In this document: positions 43,285 through 52,867 of the stretch, one piece after another | Layout of the letters: every line of letters begins with the position of its first letter | Numbering within the stretch: position 1 is the first letter of the stretch | Assembly (NCBI GenBank): GCA_036273675.1 | Contig: DASUHD010000075.1 | Span: 1-64,000 of the forward strand | Length of the DNA stretch: 64,000 nt | DNA from: DAHUXT01 sp036273675 | GTDB lineage: Bacteria; Chloroflexota; Ktedonobacteria; Ktedonobacterales; JADMIN01 | Reading direction: 5' to 3' | The notes under the pieces: generated by a model | What the model was told of the DNA's origin: nothing | The model's input: only the letters and a program-made list of their open reading frames with translations | Database searches by the model: none | Program-made: the position numbers and the translations under genes

Positions 43285-43851
43285 TCAGCCGTTGTAGGTG
43301 TTCATGGCAACATCCGCGCCTTCGGTAAGCCAGCAATACGCGGCGTCGGCGGCGCGGTCAATCGCGGTGTCGAGCGCGATCCGCTCATCACCACGCGGCA
43401 TACTCAACAGAAAGTCAACGTTTTCGTCGCGGCCATGTAGTGGTCGCCCAATCCCAATTTTGATGCGCGCAAAGGCGGTGGTTGATAGGTGCTGGATAAT
43501 GGACTCCAGCCCATGCTGCCCCCCAGCGGCGCCACGCGAGCGCACGCGGATACGCGCCAGCGGCAGATCGAGATCGTCGGCGATGACGAGCAGGTCATGG
43601 GCGGGATCGAGCTTGTAGAAGCGGACGAGATCACTGACGACAGCGCCACTATTATTCATAAAGGCCTGTGGCTTGGCCAGCAGCGCCTTCTCATCACCGA
43701 TCACGCCGCTGGCCAAGCGGGCGCGGCTGCGTATTGTGTCGAAGCGCCACCCCTGGCGGTCCGCGAGCACATCAACGGTATCGAATCCAACATTATGGCG
43801 CGTGCGGGCATAGCGAATGCCGGGATTCCCCAGCCCCACGATCAGTTTCAC
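43285..43851 (-). CDS. pth: Peptidyl-tRNA hydrolase
   Basis: 188 residues from a GTG at 43851. Catalytic and binding marks: IVGLGNPGIRYARTRHNVGF (Asn and catalytic His), KPQAFMNNSGAVVSDL, LVIADDLDLPLARIRVR with the catalytic Asp, and GGQHGLESIIQHL. It recycles peptidyl-tRNA released from ribosomes. Length is standard (about 190). It is directly upstream of mfd on the same strand, 46 bases apart with the GC-rich hairpin between. Confidence 0.97.
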   Translation of the reverse strand: MKLIVGLGNPGIRYARTRHNVGFDTVDVLADRQGWRFDTIRSRARLASGVIGDEKALLAKPQAFMNNSGAVVSDLVRFYKLDPAHDLLVIADDLDLPLARIRVRSRGAAGGQHGLESIIQHLSTTAFARIKIGIGRPLHGRDENVDFLLSMPRGDERIALDTAIDRAADAAYCWLTEGADVAMNTYNG

Positions 43852-44006
43852 CCTCGTCTCCCAGCGTCAGCACAGCCATTTGCCGTCACGCGCACAGCAC
43901 AAAGGGCGGCCGCCAGTGCGACCCCCCTGTGGTTCTCCTCCGCCGCTCCACAAGCGGAAGACAGATAACCGTTTTCTATTATACCACTTATTGCCTCGCG
44001 AACCTC

Positions 44007-45563
44007 TCAGTTGAAGTGCTTCACCGTCTTCCAGGCGTCGGTTGGCGAGACGTGCGGTTGCGTGCAAAGATAGACCGGAAGGTTGTTCTCCTCGTCCTGA
44101 CAGTCCTTGCAGGTGATCGTCGCCACCTGACGCACGCTGTCATAGCTCTTCAGCATGTCAGCCTGGGTATAGCCGACGGTTAGGAGCACCTTACCGCTAC
44201 AGTTGCCCGGCCCCCAGAGGTAGTAGTTGTTGTGGCCGCTGATGGCTGATGGAAGTCCATACTTCGTCCCCAGAAAGTTGAGCGCGCTCGCCTCGCCATA
44301 GTTCAACGTGAGAATGCAGGCCTGCGCGCGTTGATCCGCAGGCAGCTTATCATAGGCATTCGCGACGGTTGCGGTCATCGTGTCCCAGCCAAGACGGTCG
44401 CCCAGAATCTGCGGATAGATCGCCGATCCGCCCTGGTTTGCCCCAGAAAGCCCGCCGAGCCAGCTATAGTACCTGCTGTAGGTCTGCGGCCCAAGCGCGG
44501 GCATGACACCCAGCCCGAAGAAGATGCCGCTGGCGACCAGCAGCGTCACATAGGCAATGCCCAGGTAGCGCCGCGATGGGAAGCGGCTGAACGCCTGGCC
44601 CAGCGCAATGGCTCCGCCCGCGAACAGGATCGGATAGGAGGGCGAGAGAAAATACGACTTGGCGCGGGTCAACGTGAAGAAGACGTAGAGGAAAACGTAG
44701 AGCCAGCCGAGCGCGCGATACGGCCTGCCTTCGGGTCGGCGGAAGTAGAAGATGAAGCCCGCGATGACCAGCGGCAGGTTGAACAGGTTCATCGTGAAGA
44801 GCTGACTGACGAAGAAGTCTAGCGGAGAGCTAGAGGCAAAGCCGCCGTAGTTGCCCCAGAACTCTTTCGTCGGCCAGCCATTGGCGAACTCCCAGACGAG
44901 CCAGGGTATGAGGAAGGCAAAGGCAATCGCGCCGCCAAGCCACGGCCAGCGCGTGCGGAAATCGTTGCGGCGAGACGTCAACAGCATGCCCACGACTAGC
45001 CCCAGACCGAAAAAGAGCATTGTCAACTTCGAAAAAACGCCTATACCCGCAATAAGGCCAAAGAGCAGCCACAACTTCGGATTCTGGCGGCTGACGAGCA
45101 GGATGAAGACATAGGCGGCGAGTCCCCACCACAGCTCGTCGAAGACATCCATCGTAAAGAGCGAGCCGGTCGCCAGGAAGGTGACCATCACCGCCGTTCC
45201 CAGCGCGGCCAGCCCCTGCGCCACGCGCCCGCCACCCATCTCGCGCGCCATCAGCCCCGTCACGACGACCAGCGCCGTCCCCGCGAACGCGCTGAAAATA
45301 TGCAGGACCACCAGATTATCGCCAACGATTTGGAGGATACCCGCGAGCCACGCGATGAACGGCACGAAATCCACGTAGCCAGTCTGAAAGTGCCGCCCGG
45401 ACTCGATATAGTACAATTCATCGCGAAAGTAGCCGAAGTTGCCAGCTACCAGCAGGTGCGCCACCAGCCTGACGAGCGCGACGAGCGCGATCAACGCGGC
45501 GCCGCTGGTGAGCATTTCGCGCGAGAGCCATTGCTTGGCCGGAACCTTGTTGAAGGGTGACAT
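44007..45563 (-). CDS. Glycosyltransferase-39 (PMT/ArnT-like) membrane protein
   Basis: 518 residues from the ATG at 45563 (GGAGG upstream). About ten to eleven hydrophobic helices. The first loop has YFRDELYYIESGRHFQTGYV, the acidic DE pair of the GT-C fold, in the form seen in ArnT-type/dolichol-phosphate mannosyltransferase-like proteins. The C-terminal portion is a soluble loop facing outside with Cys pairs (QACILTLNYG, TCKDCQDEENNL). It probably moves a sugar from a lipid carrier to a protein or lipid acceptor in the membrane. Acceptor and donor unknown. Divergent from the MaoC gene. Confidence 0.85.
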   Translation of the reverse strand: MSPFNKVPAKQWLSREMLTSGAALIALVALVRLVAHLLVAGNFGYFRDELYYIESGRHFQTGYVDFVPFIAWLAGILQIVGDNLVVLHIFSAFAGTALVVVTGLMAREMGGGRVAQGLAALGTAVMVTFLATGSLFTMDVFDELWWGLAAYVFILLVSRQNPKLWLLFGLIAGIGVFSKLTMLFFGLGLVVGMLLTSRRNDFRTRWPWLGGAIAFAFLIPWLVWEFANGWPTKEFWGNYGGFASSSPLDFFVSQLFTMNLFNLPLVIAGFIFYFRRPEGRPYRALGWLYVFLYVFFTLTRAKSYFLSPSYPILFAGGAIALGQAFSRFPSRRYLGIAYVTLLVASGIFFGLGVMPALGPQTYSRYYSWLGGLSGANQGGSAIYPQILGDRLGWDTMTATVANAYDKLPADQRAQACILTLNYGEASALNFLGTKYGLPSAISGHNNYYLWGPGNCSGKVLLTVGYTQADMLKSYDSVRQVATITCKDCQDEENNLPVYLCTQPHVSPTDAWKTVKHFN

Positions 45564-45764
45564 ATATGGGGATCCTCCGATGTCTATCAGCAATGAAGCA
45601 ACCAATGTGGCGCGGATGTTCTATGTGCTCTAGCTACTACTCCACGAAGCTACACTTATGTTACGGTAGAAAGCAGGCGCTGCAACAGGGAAAAATCTCA
45701 CCAATTTCGCGCGGGTCGCTCTGCCAGGCCCGCGGAAACCAGCAGATGTCAAAAGGGGAGTTCC

Positions 45765-46640
45765 ATGCCGCTCGATCCTACGCTCGTCGGACACGAGACA
45801 TCGCCACAGAGCGGTGTTATCAGCGCATCAGCCGTCCAGCAGTTTGCCGACGCCATCGCCGATAGCTCGCCCATCTACCGCGACCTGGACGCCGCGCGCG
45901 CAGCGGGTTATATGACGATCCCCGCGCCGCCGACCTTCGTGACGCGCTTCATTGTCCCTTTCGCCGAGGCTGGCCTGGATACCGAACACTCGCAGGTGTT
46001 GCATGGCGAGCAGGAGTATATCTACGAGCGCATGATTGGGGTAGGTGACGCAGTAACGGTACGGCACCGCGTCGCTAGCATCCGCCAGTCGCGCGGCATG
46101 GCGCTAATGACCATCGAGCAATTGTGCGATACCTCCTCTGGCGAGCGCGCGATCACGGGCAAAGCGCTGCTTGTCGTGCGCGACATTGTGCCAGGAGAGA
46201 CCGCCGCGACCACTGCTCCTGCCGCCAGCAAACCGGCGAAAGAGCGCGAGGGCGAGCCATTACCAGCATTGACCAAGACGGTAACACAGGCTCAGATCGA
46301 CGCCTACGCCGAAGTGAGCAACGATCACAACCCCATCCATGTCAATCCCGATGTTGCGCGTTCGGTTGGCCTCGATGGCACGATTGCCCACGGCATGCTC
46401 AGTATGGCGTTCGCGGGACAGGCGCTAACCGACTGGCTCACCGCTGGGCCGGGACGCGGACGGCTAGGGCGACTGCGGGTGCGCTTCCAGGCGATGGTGC
46501 GCCCCGGCGATACGCTCACCTGCCGAGGGGTGCTGCGGGCAGCCGAGCAGGACAAGCCGCGACAGGCCGACGTGTGGATTGAGAATCAGCGTGGTGAGCG
46601 CGTGCTGACCGGCGACGCCGATATCGTCGCTGGGGGATAG
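45765..46640 (+). CDS. Tandem MaoC-like hydratase
   Basis: 291 residues, start with AGGGGAG upstream. Two hotdog domains: an N-terminal one (about 15-135; FADAIADSSPIYRDLDAA, PPTFVTRFI) like the dehydratase N domain, and a C-terminal MaoC domain (about 170-285) with the catalytic-type YAEVSNDHNPIHVNPDVARS and TIAHGML. Pairs of hotdogs often form one active hydratase with the second domain carrying Asp and His. It may hydrate an enoyl-CoA in fatty-acid or polyketide metabolism. The linker is Ala/Pro/Lys-rich. Confidence 0.85.
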   Translation: MPLDPTLVGHETSPQSGVISASAVQQFADAIADSSPIYRDLDAARAAGYMTIPAPPTFVTRFIVPFAEAGLDTEHSQVLHGEQEYIYERMIGVGDAVTVRHRVASIRQSRGMALMTIEQLCDTSSGERAITGKALLVVRDIVPGETAATTAPAASKPAKEREGEPLPALTKTVTQAQIDAYAEVSNDHNPIHVNPDVARSVGLDGTIAHGMLSMAFAGQALTDWLTAGPGRGRLGRLRVRFQAMVRPGDTLTCRGVLRAAEQDKPRQADVWIENQRGERVLTGDADIVAGG

Positions 46641-46643
46641 TAG

Positions 46644-47399
46644 CTATATCCGCCGCGCGACGATGAAGGATGCCAGCGCCAGCGCAATCCCGCCGAAGAG
46701 CAGTACGAGCGCTACCGTGCGCAGAACATCGCCGGTTGTCGGGCCGTACGTCGGCGAGACCAGCGTCGCCGTGGGTGTCGCGGAGCTTTGCGCGGGAATC
46801 GTTGGCGAAGACGTGGCGGTAGCCGCTTTATCCGTCGATTGGGTTCCGTCAATCGCAAACGTATGCGTCGGCGACGGAATCGTCACGCCATTAGATGTCC
46901 CACCCGCGCCAGCGGGATTCGGCCCACCGTAGCTCGGCTGTGCGGCGCTGGGCGCGCTTGTTGCGCTGTAACTGGCGCCCTGATGTGCCAGGAGCGTTCC
47001 AAGGAAGAGCGCCATGCCAAGCACGGCGGCAATCGTGCCAACCCAGCGTGTCACCTGGAGCGTGCGCGTCGAGCGGCGCGTGGGCTGGCGCAGCGGCGTA
47101 ACGTTTGTTGTCGTCGTTGGCGCACGCTCAGCGGGGCGTGCGAGAGTACGGGGCGCAACGAGTTCGCCTTCGGTCGGCAGTAGGAACGAGCGTGGCAGGG
47201 CTGGCTCCGGCATGGCCCGCAAGAGCATACGCACCTGGCGCAGCTTCTCCAGTTCGCGCGTACACGTTTCGCACCCCGCCAGATGCGCATCCAGCGCGGC
47301 CTGCTCCTCAGGCGCAAGCATGCCATCGAGCGCGGCAGAAAGCTGTTCCTGCCGGTATTCTGGCGACTCGTGTAACTTGCGGGCGATGTCTTCTGTCAT
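46644..47399 (-). CDS. Zinc-finger anti-sigma factor, membrane anchored
   Basis: 251 residues from the ATG at 47399; an ATG 21 codons earlier is possible and neither has a clear ribosome site. The N-terminal anti-sigma domain has the zf-HC2 pattern LDAHLAGCETCTRELEKL. A helix near 130-150 (TIAAVLGMALFLGTLLAHQ) is followed by a Ser/Thr/Pro-rich region of about 75 residues outside the membrane and a second helix at the C-terminus (VALVLLFGGIALALASFIV). It should bind the ECF sigma factor encoded just upstream and release it on a signal. Start-to-stop distance is 82 bases. Confidence 0.85.
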   Translation of the reverse strand: MTEDIARKLHESPEYRQEQLSAALDGMLAPEEQAALDAHLAGCETCTRELEKLRQVRMLLRAMPEPALPRSFLLPTEGELVAPRTLARPAERAPTTTTNVTPLRQPTRRSTRTLQVTRWVGTIAAVLGMALFLGTLLAHQGASYSATSAPSAAQPSYGGPNPAGAGGTSNGVTIPSPTHTFAIDGTQSTDKAATATSSPTIPAQSSATPTATLVSPTYGPTTGDVLRTVALVLLFGGIALALASFIVARRI

Positions 47400-47480
47400 C
47401 TCACTATCTCTATCAATGTCCCTGAACTGACAGTATGGCCTGGCTGGGCTGGCGGCGCGCATAACGCGAACAACATGTCG

Positions 47481-48131
47481 TCATGTAGAGCGCTCTGCGT
47501 CTTGACGCTTGGTGGGCGGTGAAAGTTCCCCGCCGCGCGTGAGTAGCACCCGAAGCTGGGCGCGGGCGCGCGCTATCCGCGACTTGACGGTGCCGAGCGG
47601 CGTCTCCATGATACGCGCGACCTCGTCATACGCCATTCCCTGAATATCGCAGAGCACGACGGCTAGACGCTGCTCTGGCGGCAGTTGCAAAAGCGCCGAT
47701 TCAATAGAGCGAACCGTCTCGACGCGCAGCACAGACTCCTCAGGATCCCAGGAAGGGTCAACCATCGTGGTCGGCAGGCGGGAATCGCTGGACGAGGTGT
47801 CGTCGTGTTCGAGGAGCGCTTCGAGCGAGGTCACAGGCTGACGTCCGCGGGCGCGAAAGACATCATAGCAGCCGTTGCTGACAATGCGTAGCAGCCAGGC
47901 GCGGAACGATGACCCATGAAATGAGCCCAGCGCACGATACGCCGAGAAGAACGCCTCCTGCGTCACGTCGGCTGCCGCATCGGGATCGCCGAGCATACGC
48001 AGCGCCAGCGCGTATGCCGCGCCCTGGTATTTCTCGACGAGCGCGTTGAAAGCGGCGCGGTCACCCTCCTGGCCGCGCGCAATCAACCCGCGTTCGTTCT
48101 CCTGCTCGTCACTCCGCGCATCCGATGACAT
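47481..48131 (-). CDS. ECF sigma factor (RpoE/SigW type)
   Basis: 216 residues. Region 2: AFNALVEKYQGAAYALALRM, TQEAFFSAYRALGSFHG; region 4: QLPPEQRLAVVLCDIQGMAY and ARIMETPLGTVKSRIARARA. The loop between carries Ser/Thr/Pro/Glu. It directs RNA polymerase to a specific set of promoters under an extracytoplasmic signal. The paired anti-sigma gene is immediately downstream. The gene is divergent from the threonine-aldolase-like gene. I found no convincing autoregulatory GGAAC-type site in the short gap. Confidence 0.93.
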   Translation of the reverse strand: MSSDARSDEQENERGLIARGQEGDRAAFNALVEKYQGAAYALALRMLGDPDAAADVTQEAFFSAYRALGSFHGSSFRAWLLRIVSNGCYDVFRARGRQPVTSLEALLEHDDTSSSDSRLPTTMVDPSWDPEESVLRVETVRSIESALLQLPPEQRLAVVLCDIQGMAYDEVARIMETPLGTVKSRIARARAQLRVLLTRGGELSPPTKRQDAERST

Positions 48132-48259
48132 CTGCTCTGCTTCGCCTCCCGCGACCTCCGCCTCTGTCAGCTACAAACACAGTGTATCGCAGCGTCACAA
48201 GTATACGATGTGTGCTATCATCGGCGGCAGAGAGTCCACATCGGAAAGGAAAACTCACG

Positions 48260-49393
48260 GTGCCAGCACATACCGAGACGACCGAACCCACCGAGCCTGA
48301 CATATCATCTGACGATGAAGCTGAGCGCCGCGCCGTGTATAGCCGCTGCGAGCGCTTCCTTGGGGGTCACGGACCTGCGCGCCCGCATGCCATACTGGCG
48401 GCGCTGGCGGCGACAACCGATCCCGATGAGCAGGCCGACCGCTATGGTGAGGGCGAACTTATCGAGCAGTTCGAGCGCGAGATCGCCGACCTGCTGGGCA
48501 AAGAGGCTGCCGTCTTCATGCCGAGCGGCACGATGGCGCAGCAGATCGCGTTGCGCATCTGGAGCGAGCGCAAGCAGTGTGGCGCCGTCGGCTTCCACCC
48601 CACCTGCCACCTGGAGATCCACGAACAGAAGGCGTATCAGGCGCTGCACGGGCTGACCGGACGCCTGATCGGCAATCCGCACCAGGTTATCGCGCTCGAC
48701 GACCTGAAGGCCGTCCATGAGCCGCTGGCCGCGCTGTTACTGGAGTTGCCGCAGCGCGAAATCGGCGGCCAGTTGCCCAGTTGGGATGACCTGAAGGCGC
48801 AGTCGGCCTGGGCGCGGGAGCGCAACATCGCAATGCATATGGACGGCGCGCGCCTGTGGGAGTCCGCGCCGTATTACCAGCGCTCGTATGCGGAAATAGC
48901 CGCGCTCTTCGATACTGTCTATGTCTCATTTTACAAGGGCGTCGGCGGTATTGCGGGGGCGACGCTGGCTGGCCCGGCCGACTTTATCGCGGAGGCGCGT
49001 GTCTGGCAGCGGCGTCATGGCGGCAATCTGGTCCAGCTTTATCCTTACATCATCGCGGCGCGCGAGGGACTGCGGCTGCGCCTGCCGCGCTTCTCGAGCT
49101 ATCACGAACGGGCTATACGCATTGCCCAGGCGCTCACTTCGGTTCCGGGCATATTGGTCAAGCCGAACCAGCCACAAACCAACATGATGCACGTCTATCT
49201 GCGCGGCGAGCCTGAGAGGCTCAAGGCGGCGGCGCTGACGATTGCCCGCGAGGAGAAGGTGGCGCTCTTCGCCTGGCTGGCGCCCACCGACCTGCCGGAC
49301 TATTGGATGTTCGAGTTGAGTGTTGGCGACGCGGCTGAGGCGCTGAGAGACGAGGAGATTACTGGCTACTTTCGCCGGGTGATGGAGCAGTAA
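48260..49393 (+). CDS. Threonine-aldolase-like beta-eliminating PLP lyase
   Basis: 377 residues from a GTG at 48260 (AAGGAAAA upstream); the open frame runs further back into the divergent sigma gene. Fold type I: EAAVFMPSGTMAQQIALRIW, the cofactor Asp in IAMHMDGARLWES, and the lysine motif TVYVSFYKGVGGIAGA. It resembles L-threonine/allo-threonine aldolase, which splits threonine to glycine and acetaldehyde; some relatives are other lyases, so the substrate is not certain. The first 40 residues are acidic and unlike the family core. It overlaps the 3' end of convergent tilS by 35 bases. Confidence 0.87.
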   Translation: MPAHTETTEPTEPDISSDDEAERRAVYSRCERFLGGHGPARPHAILAALAATTDPDEQADRYGEGELIEQFEREIADLLGKEAAVFMPSGTMAQQIALRIWSERKQCGAVGFHPTCHLEIHEQKAYQALHGLTGRLIGNPHQVIALDDLKAVHEPLAALLLELPQREIGGQLPSWDDLKAQSAWARERNIAMHMDGARLWESAPYYQRSYAEIAALFDTVYVSFYKGVGGIAGATLAGPADFIAEARVWQRRHGGNLVQLYPYIIAAREGLRLRLPRFSSYHERAIRIAQALTSVPGILVKPNQPQTNMMHVYLRGEPERLKAAALTIAREEKVALFAWLAPTDLPDYWMFELSVGDAAEALRDEEITGYFRRVMEQ

Positions 49394-50930
49394 GCGGCTC
49401 CAATTGCAGCGCCACCACTGCCTGCGTCGTAGGCGTCAGGCGGACGCGGTCGTCGATACGAAGGCCCGCTACCCAGACCAGATGATCGGCGTTGAAGACA
49501 AGCGGCAGCCGTCCCCGTAGCTCACGCGGCACTTTGGCATCGCCGAAGTAGTCTTGTAGCTTCTTCTCACCGCTCATGCCCAGGGGTCGGAAGCGGTCGC
49601 CGGGCTGCCAGGAGCGTACGGCCAGAGTCTCGCCGATGGTCGAAGCGTCCAGGTAGACGCGGGATTCGGCGCGGCCAACTTCGGCGGGCCGGTCGGCAAA
49701 CGAGAGCGAGGGTAGTTCGGGCGCGGGCGGCAACTCACTGGCATCCTCGCTCCCCGGCACCCCTTCGATGCGGCACGCGCGAATGCGCCAGCCAGTCTCC
49801 GGCATCTCGACGGCGCCTGGTACGCGAAGGGACCAGGTTTGCGGTGCGCTGGCGGTTAAAACCGCGCCTGAAGGGCCAGCAGCCACGAAGTCCGCCTCCG
49901 CGGACTCGCCAGGATCTGTTGCAGCGACATCGCGGAATACCAGGGCATCATACTCGAGACAAACGCTGAGACCGCCAACGAGATGCGCCACTGTACCAGT
50001 GCGGCCGTCTAGCAACTGTTTGTCCAGCGCTGCGATATGGCGCGCCTCCGGCGTGACCTCCACATTGGTGATCCTGTGGATGGCGTTTCGATACAACCGA
50101 TGGCGCAGCGCTGGCGGCAATTCGAGGAGTGGCAACCGATGCAGGCGCAGGCTATCGTCATTTCTCTCCGCCACCTCGGCCCATACCTCGTTGGTCTGTG
50201 CCTCCAGATATGCTTCGTCTTCGGCTAGCAGCTCGCCATTGCGGACGAGTAGTTCGCGGATGCCTGGATTATAGGTTTCGAGCAGCGGCAGCAGTTCGTG
50301 GCGGATACGGTTGCGCATAAAACGCGGGTCGGCGTTGCTGCTATCCTCGCGCGGCTGCCAGCCTAATGAGGCGCAGTAGGCCACTGTCTGCGCATGGGTC
50401 ACAGCGAGCAGTGGGCGCGCAATATCTCCACGTAACGGCGCTATGCCGCGCAGGCCTGCTAGCCCACTGCCGCGCAGCCAGTGCAGCAGAATCGTCTCGG
50501 CCTGATCGTCGCATGTGTGGCCAGTGATAATGCGCTCGGCCTCACGCTCCGCCGCCACCTGCCGCAGAAAGGCGTAGCGCGCCCGCCTTGCCCAATCCTC
50601 GATGGAGATATGCAGGTCGGTCGAATACGGCGCGTCGGGGTGGCCCGTAACACAAACGACACCAACTTCGGCGCTGAGACGCCGGACAAACTCGGCATCT
50701 TCGCGGCTCTCTTCAGCACGCAACCCGTGATCGAAGTGCGCCACAATCAACTCACCCGGCGCGAGACGGTGGCCGCGTTCGCGCAGCGCCAGTAGGACGC
50801 CGAGCAGACACAGCGAATCAGCCCCGCCGGAGACCGCGACGACCAGCCGCGCGCCCGGCGTCCAGAGCGCGTAACGCTGCGCCGCCCGCGTGATGGCCCG
50901 TTCAACTGTCTTCCGCGCATCCGCTGCCAC
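49359..50930 (-). CDS. tilS: tRNA(Ile)-lysidine synthetase
   Basis: 523 residues from a GTG at 50930, preceded by AGGGAG six bases upstream; the open frame goes on 100 codons with sequence unlike the family. The PP-loop motif is LVVAVSGGADSLCLLGVL (near 32), with VAHFDHGLRAEESREDAEF, IITGHTCDDQAETILLHWLR and RNRIRHELLPLLETYNP. A C-terminal TilS substrate domain follows (about 420-510; LAVRSWQPGDRFRPLGM). It makes lysidine at the wobble position of tRNA-Ile(CAU), changing AUG to AUA reading. Divergent from the aminotransferase gene. Confidence 0.93.
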   Translation of the reverse strand: MAADARKTVERAITRAAQRYALWTPGARLVVAVSGGADSLCLLGVLLALRERGHRLAPGELIVAHFDHGLRAEESREDAEFVRRLSAEVGVVCVTGHPDAPYSTDLHISIEDWARRARYAFLRQVAAEREAERIITGHTCDDQAETILLHWLRGSGLAGLRGIAPLRGDIARPLLAVTHAQTVAYCASLGWQPREDSSNADPRFMRNRIRHELLPLLETYNPGIRELLVRNGELLAEDEAYLEAQTNEVWAEVAERNDDSLRLHRLPLLELPPALRHRLYRNAIHRITNVEVTPEARHIAALDKQLLDGRTGTVAHLVGGLSVCLEYDALVFRDVAATDPGESAEADFVAAGPSGAVLTASAPQTWSLRVPGAVEMPETGWRIRACRIEGVPGSEDASELPPAPELPSLSFADRPAEVGRAESRVYLDASTIGETLAVRSWQPGDRFRPLGMSGEKKLQDYFGDAKVPRELRGRLPLVFNADHLVWVAGLRIDDRVRLTPTTQAVVALQLEPLTAPSPGESSQ

Positions 50931-51094
50931 TGAATTCTCCCTGGGTCTATAGCATTCCACCAGACATTCCAGGTCAGCATAACACAATCGGCAGTGGCGA
51001 ACGGCGCAGTTTTCTTGTGATAATTCTGGACATGGCGCGCATGAGCCTCGCCGTAGAGGCCATGCGAATGGTGAAGGCATAAAGGAGACGACGT

Positions 51095-52231
51095 GTGACA
51101 CTAGCCAATCAACGTAGCTTGTTTGATATTCCCGATGATATCGCCTATCTGAACTGCTCGTATATGTCGCCACTACCACGAGCCTCGCGGGAGGCGGGGC
51201 AGGCAGGTGTGGCACGTAAGTCTGAGCCATGGAAAATCTCGGCGCAGGACTTCTTTAGCGAATCGGAGACGGCGCGCAGCCTCTTTGCCGAATTAATCGG
51301 CGGCGATGCGGATGGCGTGGCGATTGTCCCATCCGCCAGCTATGGAATCGGTCTCGCGGCGGCCAATCTGCCCATCGACAGCGGTCAGGCCATCGTGCTG
51401 CTCGAAGACCAGTTTCCCTCGAACGTCTATCCCTGGCGCGATCTCGCCGCACGGAGCGGAGCCACCATCGTCACGGTATCCCGTCCACTTGACTTCGACT
51501 GGACGACGGCCATTTTAGCGCTTATTGACGAGCATACGGGGATCGTCGCCGTCCCGCACTGCCACTGGACCGACGGCAGCCTGATTGATCTGGCGCGTAT
51601 CGGCGAGCGGGCGCGGGCGGTGGGCGCGGCGCTGGTGGTGGATGGCGCGCAATCGGTTGGGGCGCATCCGTTCTCGGTGGCGGAGATACAGCCCGACTTC
51701 CTCGTCGCTGTGACGTATAAGTGGCTCCTCGGCCCGTATAGCCTGGGCTTCGTCTACGTTGCTCCTCGCTGGCGCGAGGGTGTGCCGCTCGAATCCAACT
51801 GGATTACGCGCGAGCAGAGCGAGGACTTCAACGGACTCGTCAACTACCGCGACACCTTCCAGCCGGGAGCGCGACGCTATGACATGGGCGAGCGCTCCAA
51901 CTTCGCGCTGATGCCCATCGCCGTCGCGTCACTGCGGCAACTGCTAGCGTGGCGCGTGGAGGAGATTGCCGCGACCCTGCGCGAGTTGACGGCGCATATC
52001 GAGGATGGGGCGCGCCGTGTGGGACTCGATCCTGTTCCGGGCGAGCGGCGTGTCGGCCATCTAATCGGCCTGCGTTCCGGCGCCGCATTGCCTCCCGACT
52101 TGAGCAAGCGGCTCGCGGCAGAGGGCATCTATGTCAGTTTCCGTGGCAACGCGATACGCGTCTCGCCGCATCTCTACAACACGCACGACGAGGTGGATCG
52201 CCTCTTCCAGACGCTGGCCAGGGCGTTGTGA
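51095..52231 (+). CDS. Class-V aminotransferase-like PLP enzyme
   Basis: 378 residues from a GTG at 51095 with AAGGAG upstream. The N-terminus reads DDIAYLNCSYMSPLPRASRE; the PLP Asp/His region is AALVVDGAQSVGAHPFSV and the lysine motif is LVAVTYKWLLGPYSLGF. This is the cysteine-desulfurase/kynureninase-like fold. The active-site Cys loop typical of IscS is not seen, so it is an aminotransferase or lyase of unknown substrate. tilS is divergent 164 bases upstream. A short open reading frame with a strong ribosome site follows 11 bases after it. Confidence 0.85.
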   Translation: MTLANQRSLFDIPDDIAYLNCSYMSPLPRASREAGQAGVARKSEPWKISAQDFFSESETARSLFAELIGGDADGVAIVPSASYGIGLAAANLPIDSGQAIVLLEDQFPSNVYPWRDLAARSGATIVTVSRPLDFDWTTAILALIDEHTGIVAVPHCHWTDGSLIDLARIGERARAVGAALVVDGAQSVGAHPFSVAEIQPDFLVAVTYKWLLGPYSLGFVYVAPRWREGVPLESNWITREQSEDFNGLVNYRDTFQPGARRYDMGERSNFALMPIAVASLRQLLAWRVEEIAATLRELTAHIEDGARRVGLDPVPGERRVGHLIGLRSGAALPPDLSKRLAAEGIYVSFRGNAIRVSPHLYNTHDEVDRLFQTLARAL

Positions 52232-52232
52232 A

Positions 52233-52269
52233 AGGAGACCGCATGACAATATCGACTGCAAGCGCGTAG
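52233..52269 (+). other. Strong ribosome site with eight-codon reading frame, possible gene remnant
   Basis: AAAGGAGA (52231-52238) is followed by an ATG at 52243 and then the frame MTISTASA and a stop at 52269. A second ATG follows directly and stops after 12 codons. The ribosome site looks too good for a random stretch; a truncated downstream gene or a leader peptide are both possible. Confidence 0.45.
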
Positions 52270-52295
52270 ATGGCGATTTCACAGGGCAACCAGGG

Positions 52296-52769
52296 TCATT
52301 GCGGCTGAGGCGCGTTGGTGAGTTCGTAGAGGCGCACCCAGAAGGTGGGGTGACCTTCGCCTCGATACCATGAGTACCCTTCAGTCGCGCCAAGGGGATA
52401 CTGGACTGCGAAGAACATGCAACCGACCGCATCGCTTGTCGCCGTGGCCGTCGTAATGCCCCACCGGGAGAAGGTCAGCTCGTAATGATAGTATGGCCGG
52501 TCGTTGAAGCTTGCTGGACACCCGTACATCATGCCTGTATTAGGGCCACCTGCGACGAGTTCAGAATAGACATCTGTTGCCTGTTGCGAAAACGTCTGAT
52601 AGAAGATGGTCGATGGCTGCTGGGAACGGTGCTCGGTCACTACACTTACGACAATACGCACGCTATCGGGATGGCTGATGAGGAAGGGGATAACGAGGAA
52701 ACGGACGCCAGCAGCAACGACGACAATCGCACTGACAACGATGCCAATCTTGAGCCAGCGACGGCGCAT
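52296..52769 (-). CDS. Small single-span membrane or secreted protein, unknown
   Basis: 157 residues from the ATG at 52769, with AAGGAGAA upstream; the frame extends 16 codons further. A basic start (MRRRWLK) and a hydrophobic helix (IGIVVSAIVVVAAGVRFLVI) anchor it, with the rest outside. The outer part has aromatic residues and a pair of Cys (MMYGCPASFN and DAVGCMFFAV). No domain is recognised. It lies about 100 bases downstream of the transketolase gene on the same strand. Confidence 0.7.
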   Translation of the reverse strand: MRRRWLKIGIVVSAIVVVAAGVRFLVIPFLISHPDSVRIVVSVVTEHRSQQPSTIFYQTFSQQATDVYSELVAGGPNTGMMYGCPASFNDRPYYHYELTFSRWGITTATATSDAVGCMFFAVQYPLGATEGYSWYRGEGHPTFWVRLYELTNAPQPQ

Positions 52770-52867
52770 AGCGTTCTCCTTCGGCAGCACACGATAGACG
52801 AATCGGCAGGGGAGCAATATACACTCTCCTGCCGAATAAGACGTATGCGTGGCTGAGACTGTTCCGC

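Noticed and set aside
50931..51230. Upstream extension of tilS by 100 codons
   Set aside because: The extra sequence is unlike TilS and runs into the divergent gene; the GTG at 50930 has a proper ribosome site.
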